A program made the position numbers and the translations under genes. Of a stretch of DNA of 55,225 nucleotides, positions 1 through 8,920 are shown in pieces. Under the pieces are notes generated by a model that had not been told where the DNA came from, searched no databases, and saw only the letters and a list, made by a program, of their open reading frames with translations. The stretch comes from an uncultured Clostridia bacterium (GTDB lineage Bacteria > Bacillota > Clostridia > Christensenellales > CAG-314), in contig CANQGD010000007.1 of assembly GCA_947601445.1 (NCBI GenBank), positions 1 through 55,225 on the forward strand, given 5' to 3'. Numbering within the stretch: the stretch's first letter is position 1; every line of letters begins with the position of its first letter.

Positions 1-610
1 TGCGATTTGCGTCGGAACGCAATGCTTGCGTATTGTTGGTAGCCATATATCCGGGCGCTATTGCATTGACGTTGATTCCGTAGGGAGCCCATTCGTTAGC
101 CATCGACATTGTGATTCCCTTTACAGCCGATTTGCTTGCGGTGTAACTCGGTACGCGGATTCCGCCTTGATAGCTCAACATGCTTGCCACCGAAATAATC
201 TTGCCGCCACCGCCCTGACGAATGAATTGGCGCGCTACCGCTTGACTGAAAAAGAATACGGTTTTTGCATTGACCGCCATAACGCTATCCCAATTGGCTT
301 CCGAAAAATCTATACAATCCTCACGTTTTATGATCCCCGCATTATTTACGAGAATATCGATTTTGCCGAATTTCTTTAATGTTTCGTCAATGATTCGATC
401 GATCGGTTCCAATGTCATAAGATTTTCCACCATAAATTGGAAATTTTCCTCACCCAACATTTCCTGCGTTGCGGTACTCGGAACGACCGATACACCCATT
501 ACTTTTGCACCCGCTTCAACAAACGCTTTGCAAAAGCCCTGTCCGAGACCCGTGTCGGACCCCGTTACTATTGCCACTTTACCTTTCAGGCTGAATTTAT
601 CCAAAATCAT
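1..610 (-). CDS. kduD: 2-dehydro-3-deoxy-D-gluconate 5-dehydrogenase (KduD), SDR family, C-terminus cut off by window edge
   Basis: Classical short-chain dehydrogenase read from the ATG at 610, with a GGAGGT-type ribosome site just upstream (about 618-623). About 203 residues are present and the frame runs off the window start, so the gene is partial. Visible motifs are the NAD(P) site TGSDTGLG (residues 16-23), NNAG (89-92), and the catalytic residues Asn114, Ser143, Tyr156 and Lys160 (YTASK). The N-terminal FSLKGKVAIVTG and the lengths between motifs match KduD, which interconverts 2,5-diketo-3-deoxygluconate and 2-keto-3-deoxygluconate in cytosolic pectin/uronate breakdown. It follows the AEC transporter by 87 bases on the same strand, with the GH4 enzyme before that, which supports a uronate operon. 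Another sugar-acid SDR specificity is possible. Confidence 0.85.
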   Translation of the reverse strand, partial: MILDKFSLKGKVAIVTGSDTGLGQGFCKAFVEAGAKVMGVSVVPSTATQEMLGEENFQFMVENLMTLEPIDRIIDETLKKFGKIDILVNNAGIIKREDCIDFSEANWDSVMAVNAKTVFFFSQAVARQFIRQGGGGKIISVASMLSYQGGIRVPSYTASKSAVKGITMSMANEWAPYGINVNAIAPGYMATNNTQALRSDANR

Positions 611-697
611 ATTGTATACCTCCGTAATCCTAATATTAAACCATCTATCTATGCTTTTCAATTGCAAAAACGCACTTGTTTATGTACAAAACGGATT

Positions 698-1705
698 TTA
701 CAACAAACCGATCGCCTTGCACGTCGCTACGATTGCAAATAATGTAAAACCGCTTACAAGAGTCGTCCAGACAACCAATTGCCCCGCAAGTTCGTCATCA
801 CCGCCCATTTCCTTTGCCATAACGGCGCTTGAAACAGCTACGGGCGTAGCAAACAATGCGATGTAACTTGCAAAGTGTTCTCCGCCCAAAGACGGAACAA
901 TCAAATAAGCAAGCCCGATTGCCGCTGCCGGTATTACAAGCATACGCAACGCGCATACCGCAGTGATGGGTTTCCACAGCCGTTTTGTAGCGGAAAACCT
1001 AAACCGTCCGCCCAATATAATAAGTGCAAAAGGCGTAGTTACCTGTGCAATATATTCTATCGCCTTATAAACGAAATTTACTTCCGTATCGGCGACGGTA
1101 AAACTTTTTATGCGGAAATTCCATCCCCACCTTACAAACAAAGTTCTGACGCCCAATACAATTAAACCCGAAAATACGGCTATAATCAAAGGATTGGTGA
1201 CAATGTCCTTTAACATTTTTCTCCAATTTATTTTTGCTTTTTTCTCCCGATCGAAGGCGGCAAGCGCCATTACGGAAAGAGCGTTGAACAAAGGAATACC
1301 GAATGCCGACATCACGCTTGCTGCGGCGGCGCCCGTACTGCCATACAAACTTGCCGCAAGAGGAATACCGATTATTGCGTAATTACTGCGTCCCAACGCC
1401 TGCACAATTACTCCGCGGCGACTGTTTTCTTTGACAAACAGCGGAACGATTGCAGCGCACAAAGCGAATATAACTATTATCGCAGCGCTTCCGTACAATA
1501 CAAACCACCAATTTATTTCGGAAAAATCAGCTATATTGTACACATTGTAAAACAGCATTACGGGTAAAAACAGCCGAAACACCAACTTGTTGCCCATATC
1601 CAGAAACGCGTCGGAAAACAACCCGATACGTTTGAGCAAATAACCGAGCGCCACAAGTATTACCAACGGCAATATTGCGTTGAAAGAAAAAACAAGTACA
1701 TCCAT
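698..1705 (-). CDS. AEC (auxin efflux carrier) family transporter
   Basis: A 335-residue hydrophobic protein with about ten membrane segments in the AEC/BART-type layout, starting MDVLVFSFNAILPLVILVAL as is usual in the family. I chose the ATG at 1705, two bases after the stop codon of the GH4 gene, rather than an in-frame GTG at 1729 that would overlap that gene. Family members are secondary transporters of organic acids or weak acids. Placement between an alpha-galacturonidase-like GH4 enzyme and KduD suggests it moves uronates, short uronides or derived keto acids, but the substrate is inference. It is co-oriented and tightly packed with the GH4 gene. Confidence 0.8.
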   Translation of the reverse strand: MDVLVFSFNAILPLVILVALGYLLKRIGLFSDAFLDMGNKLVFRLFLPVMLFYNVYNIADFSEINWWFVLYGSAAIIVIFALCAAIVPLFVKENSRRGVIVQALGRSNYAIIGIPLAASLYGSTGAAAASVMSAFGIPLFNALSVMALAAFDREKKAKINWRKMLKDIVTNPLIIAVFSGLIVLGVRTLFVRWGWNFRIKSFTVADTEVNFVYKAIEYIAQVTTPFALIILGGRFRFSATKRLWKPITAVCALRMLVIPAAAIGLAYLIVPSLGGEHFASYIALFATPVAVSSAVMAKEMGGDDELAGQLVVWTTLVSGFTLFAIVATCKAIGLL

Positions 1706-1707
1706 AT

Positions 1708-3111
1708 CTATTTGTGGGTTGCGATCCACCCGTCTATATCGAAAAATTCGTCCAAATATTTGCGCGTACCCGTCATCATTTCACCGAAGAGCATACGCGC
1801 GTCCTCTAATCCGAGAGTAGAACAAAGGGGTTGATTTACAAAACTTTGAAAGACGATGTCCAAATTGCGCTGTTTTATTCCCGTGTAGCATGTGTCGATA
1901 TTGACGGCATTGCGATAAACGAGATTTTTTACGGCATCGGGCAACGGCTTAGCCACAATGGGTTTTACGCTGTCGTGATCGAACACGCAGTTGGTTTCCA
2001 CCACCGTGCCCAAAGGCATATCCGGCATTTGTCCCACATTGACGATATTTACGTTTGATACGGTTGCGCCGAATCCGAGAATCGCCTTCATCAGCAAAAT
2101 TGCTTCTTCGTCCGATTTGTGCAGTTCAACAGCTTGTTCTCCGTTTGCCAAGCGTATGCTTTCCGCAACACGCTCTTCCTGTCGCGCCTTGCGATATGCT
2201 ACCGACGTGAGATGAAAACCCCATTCTTCCACGCATTGCGGATCACGCATATACCAAGTGTTATTTAAAAATTCCGCAAGATGTCTATCGCCCGCAGCGC
2301 CCAATACACCATAGCGACGGAACAAATCCATTTTTACGCGATTATTGTAACAAAACGGATCGAGTTTGGCTTTTTCTTCCGTGTAAGAACCCGTATAAAA
2401 ACCCGTATAATAGTACTTTGCCAAAAAATCGGGCAACAATTTCAACAAGTCAATATTTTTATACCTTGCTTGGCTAATCCAAGTAAAATGATTTACTCCG
2501 CTTGCGTCCGTGTAGATGTCATGACGGTCGGGACGCGGTATGCCCAATTGTTCGTGTGCAACGGCACACAAAAAGTTTTGCGCATGAAACACTTCGTGAC
2601 AGCAACCGAACGCTTTGATTTCGGGAAAAACGTCATAAAGCGTTTTTACGCAGATAGACATGGGATTAGTAAAATTGATTACCCAGGCATCGGGGCAAAC
2701 TCGCTTTATTGCTTGGGCAAATCCCTCGTAAATCGGAACGGTACGCATAGCGCGCAGTACTCCGCCGGGGCCTACGCTGTCGCCGACGGATTGGTATATT
2801 CCGTACTTTTCGGGAGCATGCACGTCCACTTCCATTTCATCGAATGTGCCGGGTAAAATGGAAAGCGCGACAAAATCCGCCCCGTAAAGCGCGTCATCTA
2901 ATTTTTCATACACATTGTATTCCCAATGCGAAACAGCTTCCGAACACTTGTTCAAGCGATTGCCTATCGCGCGGTTGCGGCGCGCCGCCTCTAAATCTAT
3001 ATCATAGAGCGCGATTTCGCCTTCGAGGTCCTTTGCCAATGCAAGATCGTTCATAAATACGCGAGCCCACTGTTTGGAACCACCGCCGATATATGCAAGT
3101 TTTATTTTCAC
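1708..3111 (-). CDS. lplD: Glycoside hydrolase family 4, alpha-galacturonidase-like (LplD type)
   Basis: A 467-residue NAD- and Mn-dependent GH4 enzyme. Start is a GTG at 3111 with a GGAGGT site five bases upstream. The dinucleotide loop is IGGGS (residues 8-12). INFTNP (145-150) is the conserved sugar/phosphate-side loop. CHEV (171-174) and His208 in GVNHF are the expected metal ligands. The CHEV signature is, as I recall, the one tied to alpha-galacturonidases, whereas alpha-glucosidases, alpha-galactosidases and 6-phospho-glucosidases have other residues there. The enzyme would release galacturonate from short oligogalacturonides in the cytoplasm. KduD and an AEC transporter downstream support uronate use. 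Galactosidase activity (MelA-like) is the main alternative. Confidence 0.8.
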   Translation of the reverse strand: MKIKLAYIGGGSKQWARVFMNDLALAKDLEGEIALYDIDLEAARRNRAIGNRLNKCSEAVSHWEYNVYEKLDDALYGADFVALSILPGTFDEMEVDVHAPEKYGIYQSVGDSVGPGGVLRAMRTVPIYEGFAQAIKRVCPDAWVINFTNPMSICVKTLYDVFPEIKAFGCCHEVFHAQNFLCAVAHEQLGIPRPDRHDIYTDASGVNHFTWISQARYKNIDLLKLLPDFLAKYYYTGFYTGSYTEEKAKLDPFCYNNRVKMDLFRRYGVLGAAGDRHLAEFLNNTWYMRDPQCVEEWGFHLTSVAYRKARQEERVAESIRLANGEQAVELHKSDEEAILLMKAILGFGATVSNVNIVNVGQMPDMPLGTVVETNCVFDHDSVKPIVAKPLPDAVKNLVYRNAVNIDTCYTGIKQRNLDIVFQSFVNQPLCSTLGLEDARMLFGEMMTGTRKYLDEFFDIDGWIATHK

Positions 3112-3150
3112 GTTGCACCTCCGAAAAGGAAATAAACTTTGCTAAATAAT

Positions 3151-3178
3151 ATTATAACAAACATATTTTGTATGTCAA
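3151..3178 (-). promoter_or_regulatory. Sigma-70-type promoter of the GH4-AEC-kduD operon with dyad in the spacer
   Basis: On the minus strand a perfect TTGACA (3173-3178) is followed after 16 bases by a perfect TATAAT (3151-3156). The spacer is almost wholly a dyad, ACAAA-5-TTTGT (3157-3171), a plausible operator for a repressor that would block RNA polymerase. The expected transcript starts near 3144, about 33 bases before the GTG of the GH4 gene. The regulator itself is not in the window. Confidence 0.75.
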
Positions 3179-3233
3179 TGGACAAAACGGATACGACAAA
3201 GGGCATATCTGTACTCAAAAATACATTTTTGCA

Positions 3234-3261
3234 CAAAAAAAGCCCGTAAATCCGAGCTTTT
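3234..3261 (-). terminator. Intrinsic terminator of the subtilase-opp operon
   Basis: Inverted arms 3238-3246 and 3253-3261 (nine pairs with one G-U, six-base loop) are followed on the minus strand by a run of seven T. It lies 38 bases beyond the last gene of the operon and upstream of the GH4 promoter, so it separates the two units. Confidence 0.8.
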
Positions 3262-3298
3262 GTAAAAAGTTTTTTTGAGATGATGAAATATCCAAAAA

Positions 3299-3556
3299 CT
3301 ATTTTATCAAAAAATAAACGATCATTGCGGCGAGCGCAAATCCCACCACAATTATCAACAAAATCGGTCCGTAAACCTGAAAAGCGGCAGCTATCATTGC
3401 GCGTCGTTCCTTGCGAGTTACTTTGACTGCATTTTTGCGTTGTCTGTCGCGTTCTTCAAGGTCCTCCGGCGTTTTTCCTTCCAATGCCGCCATGGAATAG
3501 ACAGTTCTGCCGTCGTCCTCCTTATACACCGTTTTGACTTTATTCTTCTTGCTCAT
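3299..3556 (-). CDS. Small single-pass membrane protein at the end of the opp operon
   Basis: An 85-residue protein whose start overlaps the end of the oppF gene by 17 bases, typical of translational coupling. Residues 1-60 are highly charged with many Lys, Arg and Glu, and 63-84 form one hydrophobic segment ending in Lys, so a cytoplasmic basic domain with a C-terminal membrane anchor is likely. I do not recognise a family. Because it is the last gene before the terminator it may be an accessory subunit of the peptide transporter, but that rests only on position. Confidence 0.7.
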   Translation of the reverse strand: MSKKNKVKTVYKEDDGRTVYSMAALEGKTPEDLEERDRQRKNAVKVTRKERRAMIAAAFQVYGPILLIIVVGFALAAMIVYFLIK

Positions 3557-4634
3557 GTTGCTCCGCTTGTTGCGTAGTATCGTCGAATAAATGACATGCT
3601 ACCAAGTGCCCGGGAGAAATCTCGCGCATTTGCGGTTCGATTTCGCTGCAACAATCCATACAATATTTGCAACGCGTGTGGAATTTGCAGCCCTTGGGCG
3701 GATTTGCCGGACTTGGCAATTCTCCCTCCAATTCCTCCGGCTTTACTTTACGATGCGGATTAGGAACGGGAACAGCGGAAAACAATGCTTTGGTATACGG
3801 GTGACTTGCATTGTTGCAAATATCCGACGTACTGCCCATTTCCACGATATTTCCGAGATACATAACCGCGATGTTGTCACTGATGTACTTTACCACGGAG
3901 AGATCGTGAGAAATAAACATATAAGAAATGCCCATTTCACGTTGAAGTTTTTTCAACAAATTTATGACTTGCGCCTGAATGGATACGTCCAATGCCGAAA
4001 CCGGTTCGTCGCATATCACCAAATTGGGTTTTACCGCCAAAGCACGAGCAATACAAATACGCTGACGCTGACCGCCGCTGAATTCGTGCGGATACCTGTC
4101 ATAATAATGCGGTTGCAAGCCGCAGCGTCTCATTACTTCCAACACATAGTCGTGAACTTCGGCTTTGGGAACGATTTTATGCACCCTGACCGCCTCGCCG
4201 ATGATAGCGCCGACCGTCATACGCGGCGGCAACGAAGAATATGGGTCCTGAAAAACCAATTGCAACTGTGTGCGTAACGGTTGAAGCTGTTTTCTTTTCA
4301 GGCTTGCCAACTCATACTTTTTGCCGTCTTTGTCGGTGTAAACGGCAGAACCGTCCGTTATATCGTACAAACGCAAAATTGTTCTGCCGAGAGTTGTTTT
4401 GCCGCAACCCGATTCACCCACGATACCGATTGTTTTACCGCGTTCCAAATCGAAGCTGACGCCGTCCACCGCTCTAAGGTACGCCTGCACCTTACCAAAC
4501 ATACTTTTGCTTACCGGGAACCATTGTTTGAGATTACGCACCCGCAAAATATAGTCTTTTCCGTCCTCTGCCTCGGGAGTAACCGTTGTTGAAGTTTCGG
4601 GAGATTGTTGTTCGTTAATTATCTGTTCGTTCAT
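3540..4634 (-). CDS. oppF: Oligopeptide ABC transporter ATP-binding protein OppF
   Basis: A 364-residue ABC ATPase with Walker A GESGCGKT (residues 73-80), Q-loop Gln129, signature FSGGQRQR (185-192), Walker B with catalytic Glu210 and H-loop His243. After the nucleotide domain comes the Cys-rich oligopeptide C-terminal region (CKFHTRCKYCMDCC), a cluster common in OppD/DppF-type ATPases. It would pair with OppD to power peptide uptake at the inner face of the membrane. It starts 33 bases after oppD and overlaps the following small gene. The Q-loop region reads SSLPPRM instead of the common SSLNPRM, a small variation. Confidence 0.9.
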   Translation of the reverse strand: MNEQIINEQQSPETSTTVTPEAEDGKDYILRVRNLKQWFPVSKSMFGKVQAYLRAVDGVSFDLERGKTIGIVGESGCGKTTLGRTILRLYDITDGSAVYTDKDGKKYELASLKRKQLQPLRTQLQLVFQDPYSSLPPRMTVGAIIGEAVRVHKIVPKAEVHDYVLEVMRRCGLQPHYYDRYPHEFSGGQRQRICIARALAVKPNLVICDEPVSALDVSIQAQVINLLKKLQREMGISYMFISHDLSVVKYISDNIAVMYLGNIVEMGSTSDICNNASHPYTKALFSAVPVPNPHRKVKPEELEGELPSPANPPKGCKFHTRCKYCMDCCSEIEPQMREISPGHLVACHLFDDTTQQAEQHEQEE

Positions 4635-4667
4635 TGTTTTTCTCTGATTTGTTTGATTTCGACTGTT

Positions 4668-5987
4668 TTATTTCTTATATTTGTGACAGAACACGCTGTG
4701 AGTGGCGGACACCTTTATCTCCTGCGGATATTCTCCTTCGCAACAGGAACACCGTTCTCCGCAGCGGTCCTTGAACAAACACTCATTGGGAATATTGATC
4801 GGGTTGGGAACCACTCCCGGGATACTGTACAATTCGGCATCCATTCCCGTATCGAAAGTGGGTTTCGCCTTTTGAATACCTTTGGTATATGGATGAAGCG
4901 GATTGTCGAAAATTTCGTACACCGTGCCTTGTTCCACTATCTTGCCCGCATACATTACCACAACATAATCGCACGTTTCCGCAACAACGCCGAGATCGTG
5001 AGTAATGAGCATAACGCTCGCGTGACATTGTTGCTGCACCTCTTTGATGAGGTGTAATATCTGACTCTGAATGGTAACATCCAATGCGGTTGTAGGTTCA
5101 TCCGCAATTATAAGTTTGGGATTTCCCACAAGTGCAATCGCGATCATTACGCGCTGACGCATTCCGCCCGACAATTGGTGAGGATAGTAGTTTACAATAG
5201 TTTCGGGCATGGGTATTCCCACTCGGGACAACATCTCGACAGCCTTATCGTGCGCCTCCTTTTTTGTGGCGAGAGGATTGATGAGATACACTGCCTCCTC
5301 TATCTGATAACCCACAGTAAACACAGGATTCAGGCTGGTCATGGGTTCCTGAAATATCATGGAAATATCTTTGCCGCGGATACGATACATATCGTCGGTG
5401 GGCATCTTGGCGATGTCGTAGGTTACGTCTTTCATCTCATAAAGAGGTATGCCGTCCTCCGAACGCGCCTGTAACGGAACTTTTATCGCATTGCCGTTTT
5501 TGTCCTTGACGATTTCGCCCTTTTTGTTTAGCTTATCCGTATAGACAACGTTGCCGTCCTCATCCGTAACGTATATAGGTATACGCTTTCCCTTGTCATC
5601 CAACACGAAGTCTCTTGTGGCAAAGCGGATAGACCCTTCGGTCACTTGTCCCTGCGGAGCCTGAACAAGTTGCATTATCGACAAACTTGTGACGCTTTTT
5701 CCGCAGCCGGACTCGCCCACCAATCCAACGATTGAATCCTTGGGAACGGAAAAATTGATACCGTTGACCGCTTTGGATACGCCGCTGTCCGTATAGAAAT
5801 AGGTGTGGAGATTTTCCACTTCGAGAACGTTGTTTTCGTCTTTTAGTTCTGTCGTAAAGTAATCGGGAGTTACCTTTTTGCGTTTTGCCTTTTCGAATTT
5901 TTTCATTTCCGCAAGGTTGCTCCGCAATATCGCTCTGCTTTCTTTAAGACTTAAAATATTGGGATTTTTTTCTTTTTTTGTTTTCAC
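4668..5987 (-). CDS. oppD: Oligopeptide ABC transporter ATP-binding protein OppD with an internal insertion
   Basis: A 439-residue ATPase, about 100 residues longer than typical OppD. Walker A GESGCGKS is at residues 91-98, the Q-loop Gln at 213, then LSGGMRQR, IIADEPTTALD and LITHDLG. An N-terminal charged stretch of about 45 residues precedes the first strand. Between Walker A and the Q-loop there are about 115 residues instead of the usual 55-60, with a hydrophilic, Gly-Asp-Lys-rich insert at about 122-200 containing the short repeats DEDGN and KDKNGN. All catalytic motifs are intact, so the protein should be active. The C-terminal Cys-rich oligopeptide domain (CLFKDRCGERCSCC) is present. 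Confidence 0.88.
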   Translation of the reverse strand: MKTKKEKNPNILSLKESRAILRSNLAEMKKFEKAKRKKVTPDYFTTELKDENNVLEVENLHTYFYTDSGVSKAVNGINFSVPKDSIVGLVGESGCGKSVTSLSIMQLVQAPQGQVTEGSIRFATRDFVLDDKGKRIPIYVTDEDGNVVYTDKLNKKGEIVKDKNGNAIKVPLQARSEDGIPLYEMKDVTYDIAKMPTDDMYRIRGKDISMIFQEPMTSLNPVFTVGYQIEEAVYLINPLATKKEAHDKAVEMLSRVGIPMPETIVNYYPHQLSGGMRQRVMIAIALVGNPKLIIADEPTTALDVTIQSQILHLIKEVQQQCHASVMLITHDLGVVAETCDYVVVMYAGKIVEQGTVYEIFDNPLHPYTKGIQKAKPTFDTGMDAELYSIPGVVPNPINIPNECLFKDRCGERCSCCEGEYPQEIKVSATHSVFCHKYKK

Positions 5988-6069
5988 GGTGTTACCTTTT
6001 GTTCAATTGTACATCTGCAAACTTGCACATATATGCTTGCATTTGCAAATCGGAGTTGATTGTTTCAAA

Positions 6070-7206
6070 TTATTTTCTGGCTTTGGGGTCCATCGCGTCG
6101 CGCAGACCGTCACCCACAAAGTTGAAGCCCAAAACCGCTATCACTATCAACAAACCTGCGGGTATCCACAAATTCGGATAGTTGGACATCGTTATCGGGT
6201 CGGTTGATGAGCTGATCATCGTTCCCCATGCAGCATACGGAATGGGAATACCGAGTCCCAAATAGCTGAGCGTTGCTTCATAAAGAATGATTCCGCCAAG
6301 TCCGAGAGTCATAGAAACGATCAGTTGCGGCATGATATTGGGAATCAGGTGCATAAATATACGACGCCAAGTCGGTATACCCATAACTTCGCAAGCAACT
6401 ATATATTCCTGTTCTCTGAGATAGAGAATTTGTCCGCGAACCATTCGAGCCGTACCGCTCCAACCGAAGACGGTAAGTATAATCATCAAATAGTATATCC
6501 TTGCGCTGCCCGGAACTCCCCAGCTGTCTATAACAACGGAAGCGATAAGCAACAACGGCAAAGTGGGAATACAGTTAAGTATATCGACTATACGCATAAG
6601 GACCTGATCCACCCAGCCGCCGAAGTAACCGGATATACCTCCGAGAATAACTCCCAACAGCGTTTCGAGAATGACAACCACAAATCCCAATGTCAGCGAA
6701 ACTCTGCCGCCGTACATCAAACGGGCGAAAACGTCCATACCTCTGTCATCGGTACCGAGAAGGTGACTTTTCGACGGAGCGGCATAGGTATTCAACTCTA
6801 CGGTCTGAAAACTATACTGATATGCCTCTACTTCTTCGCCGTTGACAGTGGATTCTATCCAGTCTCCCGCTCTTTTTTCTACGGCAGTACGGTCTGCCTG
6901 TGTTTCGCCCCAAGTGTAACCGAACATTCTGAAAAGCGGCGGTCCCAAAAAAGCAAACACAAACAGCGCGATAATCATTATCAAGCCCACAACCGACAGA
7001 CGGGAACGGAAAAATCTTCTGAGAACCATACGCGTGGGCGTAAGTTCCTTGTAGTATACCTTTTGTTCCACATCCTCGTCGTTTAACTGTACGAGATTAT
7101 CGGTGGAAGCCGTTGTCGGTTGATTTTCCAACGCCTCGTCGAGTTCGACCGAGTTGTTTGCAGTAGTATCGGCGATATTTTCCAATTTCTCATTTTTTTC
7201 GTTCAT
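6070..7206 (-). CDS. oppC: Oligopeptide ABC transporter permease OppC
   Basis: A 378-residue inner-membrane permease of the DppC/OppC family. The first 70 residues are hydrophilic and cytoplasmic, followed by the first membrane helix (about 79-98), an external segment, the OppC landmark LLGTDDRGMDVFARLMYGGR and five further helices. The EAA-type coupling loop (EYIVACEVMGIPTWRRIFMHLIPN) contacts the ATPases. The external segment between helix 1 and the LGTDDRG motif is about 40 residues longer than usual. It begins 13 bases after oppB. An 82-base gap with imperfect inverted repeats separates it from oppD. Confidence 0.88.
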   Translation of the reverse strand: MNEKNEKLENIADTTANNSVELDEALENQPTTASTDNLVQLNDEDVEQKVYYKELTPTRMVLRRFFRSRLSVVGLIMIIALFVFAFLGPPLFRMFGYTWGETQADRTAVEKRAGDWIESTVNGEEVEAYQYSFQTVELNTYAAPSKSHLLGTDDRGMDVFARLMYGGRVSLTLGFVVVILETLLGVILGGISGYFGGWVDQVLMRIVDILNCIPTLPLLLIASVVIDSWGVPGSARIYYLMIILTVFGWSGTARMVRGQILYLREQEYIVACEVMGIPTWRRIFMHLIPNIMPQLIVSMTLGLGGIILYEATLSYLGLGIPIPYAAWGTMISSSTDPITMSNYPNLWIPAGLLIVIAVLGFNFVGDGLRDAMDPKARK

Positions 7207-7219
7207 AATACCACCTCAT

Positions 7220-8860
7220 CTACTTCGTAAGTTTTACACGCGGATCGACAACCGCATACATTATATCCGACAGCAATGTTCCTATCACGGTCAACACCGC
7301 CAGGAACATATTGTAACCCATTATAAGCGGCAGATCGCCCTGAGTCAGCGATTTGTAGGCTATTCGACCTATTCCGTCTATTGCGAAAACTTCCTCGGTG
7401 ATCATTGCTCCGCCGAACAGGCTGGGCAATATTCCCGCCATCATCGTCATAAGAGGAATCAACGTGTTGCGGAACGCATGTACGTAGACAACCTTCTTTT
7501 CCGACAGTCCCTTGGCGCGGGCGGTTCGTATGTAGTCGCTGCTGAGTACTTCGAGCATGTTGGTACGCGTGTAGCGCATCAGACTTCCGATAGACAGCAC
7601 AACCATTACCAACATGGGAAGAACCAAGTGCCATGCCATATCGGCAAAACGCACAAATCCCGTTGCACTGCTGCCGCCGCTGACCAAGCCCATTGTCGGG
7701 AACCATCCCAACGTACTGCTGAACAGCTTGATAAGCAACGCCGCGAAGAAGAAACTCGGGAAAGAAATGCCTATCATGGTGATTACCGTGACCGTATAGT
7801 CACGTGCGGAATACTGGTGAGTGGCGCTGGTAATACCGAGAGGAATGGAGATCACAAACTCGAATATCAGTGCGATAAGGGAGATTATAAAAGAAATCCA
7901 CATATGATCGGCAATTACTTCGGTAACGGGCTTTTCATGCGTAAATGAACGACCGAAGTTGCCGCGCATCATGTTCCACAGCCAACTGAAATAGCCGCCC
8001 AACACAGCGCCGGTTTTGTCGCCTAACGACGCCTTTTTATACTCTATCGGTTTTATGCCGAGTCCGGTAAGAGAAAGCGAATAATCTGCGTCGTTCACCG
8101 TATAGGTGCTACCCAAAACGGTAGTTGCGCTGCCGCGCATTTCGTATAGGAAGAAATTTCCTTTTTTGTCCAAAGTAAGGCGAAGCGTGCCGTCGCGAGT
8201 TTCCCAATCTCCGCGCACAAGTTTTTCTACCGAATAATCTCCTTCTTCCGCACGTTGATACAAGCTATCGTTTACTTCCAGACGAAATACCTGTCCGTTG
8301 TATTTGCTTGCGCTGTCTTGTACGGTAAACAGTAAGCGACCGTTCGAAGAATCGCTCGGAGCCTCATAGCTCAAACTGCCGTTCAATCCGTTGAGAACAA
8401 AATCGTTTAAGCTGCTTGCCGTATACGTGCCTTCCTGTACTTTCGATTGATCCGCAGCGCGTTGGTATAGCGTGTAAGTGCCGTCCTTTTTGAGGGACAA
8501 CTGCCACAAATTGTCTTCTGTGTAGTAGTTGCCTTGATACAGCTCGCTTGCCGCCATACCGCCGTTTAACATACGTTCATAGTTGACGTTTTTTATGTCG
8601 CGGACAAATTCCATGCCGTTACATTCCACACTTTCATCATCCACGATCACCTTCAAAAATCCGTCCGGCATGTACAAACCGGCATCCTTTTTGAATTGAT
8701 CCACTTGTTCTTGGGTGATGGTACCCTGTGCCAGCTGTTGTGAGTATTTGGTTTCCAAATAGTCGGCAGGCATCAGGCGTACCAAAATGTAAATAATCAA
8801 CGACACACCCAAAAGGATAATTATTGAAAGTAATATTCTTTTTACAATATATTTTACCAT
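7220..8860 (-). CDS. oppB: Oligopeptide ABC transporter permease OppB with large extracellular insert
   Basis: A 546-residue permease, against about 310 for normal OppB. Helix 1 is residues 8-29. The usual first loop is opened after KKDAGLYMP (57-65) by about 220 residues and resumes at FSWLWNMMRGNFGRSF (291-306), followed by the remaining five helices and the EAA loop (SSDYIRTARAKGLSEKKV). The insert is predicted to be outside the cell and holds two similar beta units, LKKDGTYTLY then GTYTASS, and LDKKGNFFLY then STYTVND. These resemble the beta units of the giant lipoproteins in this window. Possible roles are docking OppA or surface proteins, but this is inference. Confidence 0.88.
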   Translation of the reverse strand: MVKYIVKRILLSIIILLGVSLIIYILVRLMPADYLETKYSQQLAQGTITQEQVDQFKKDAGLYMPDGFLKVIVDDESVECNGMEFVRDIKNVNYERMLNGGMAASELYQGNYYTEDNLWQLSLKKDGTYTLYQRAADQSKVQEGTYTASSLNDFVLNGLNGSLSYEAPSDSSNGRLLFTVQDSASKYNGQVFRLEVNDSLYQRAEEGDYSVEKLVRGDWETRDGTLRLTLDKKGNFFLYEMRGSATTVLGSTYTVNDADYSLSLTGLGIKPIEYKKASLGDKTGAVLGGYFSWLWNMMRGNFGRSFTHEKPVTEVIADHMWISFIISLIALIFEFVISIPLGITSATHQYSARDYTVTVITMIGISFPSFFFAALLIKLFSSTLGWFPTMGLVSGGSSATGFVRFADMAWHLVLPMLVMVVLSIGSLMRYTRTNMLEVLSSDYIRTARAKGLSEKKVVYVHAFRNTLIPLMTMMAGILPSLFGGAMITEEVFAIDGIGRIAYKSLTQGDLPLIMGYNMFLAVLTVIGTLLSDIMYAVVDPRVKLTK

Positions 8861-8920
8861 TATTTTTTCCCTTTAATTGATTTGTCGGGAGTAATTGCTT
8901 GCGAATAGCTTAGCAAAAAG

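Noticed and set aside
26-866. Plus-strand frames opposite kduD and the AEC gene
   Set aside because: The minus strand encodes complete SDR catalytic motifs and a typical AEC membrane pattern; the plus frames show nothing recognisable.
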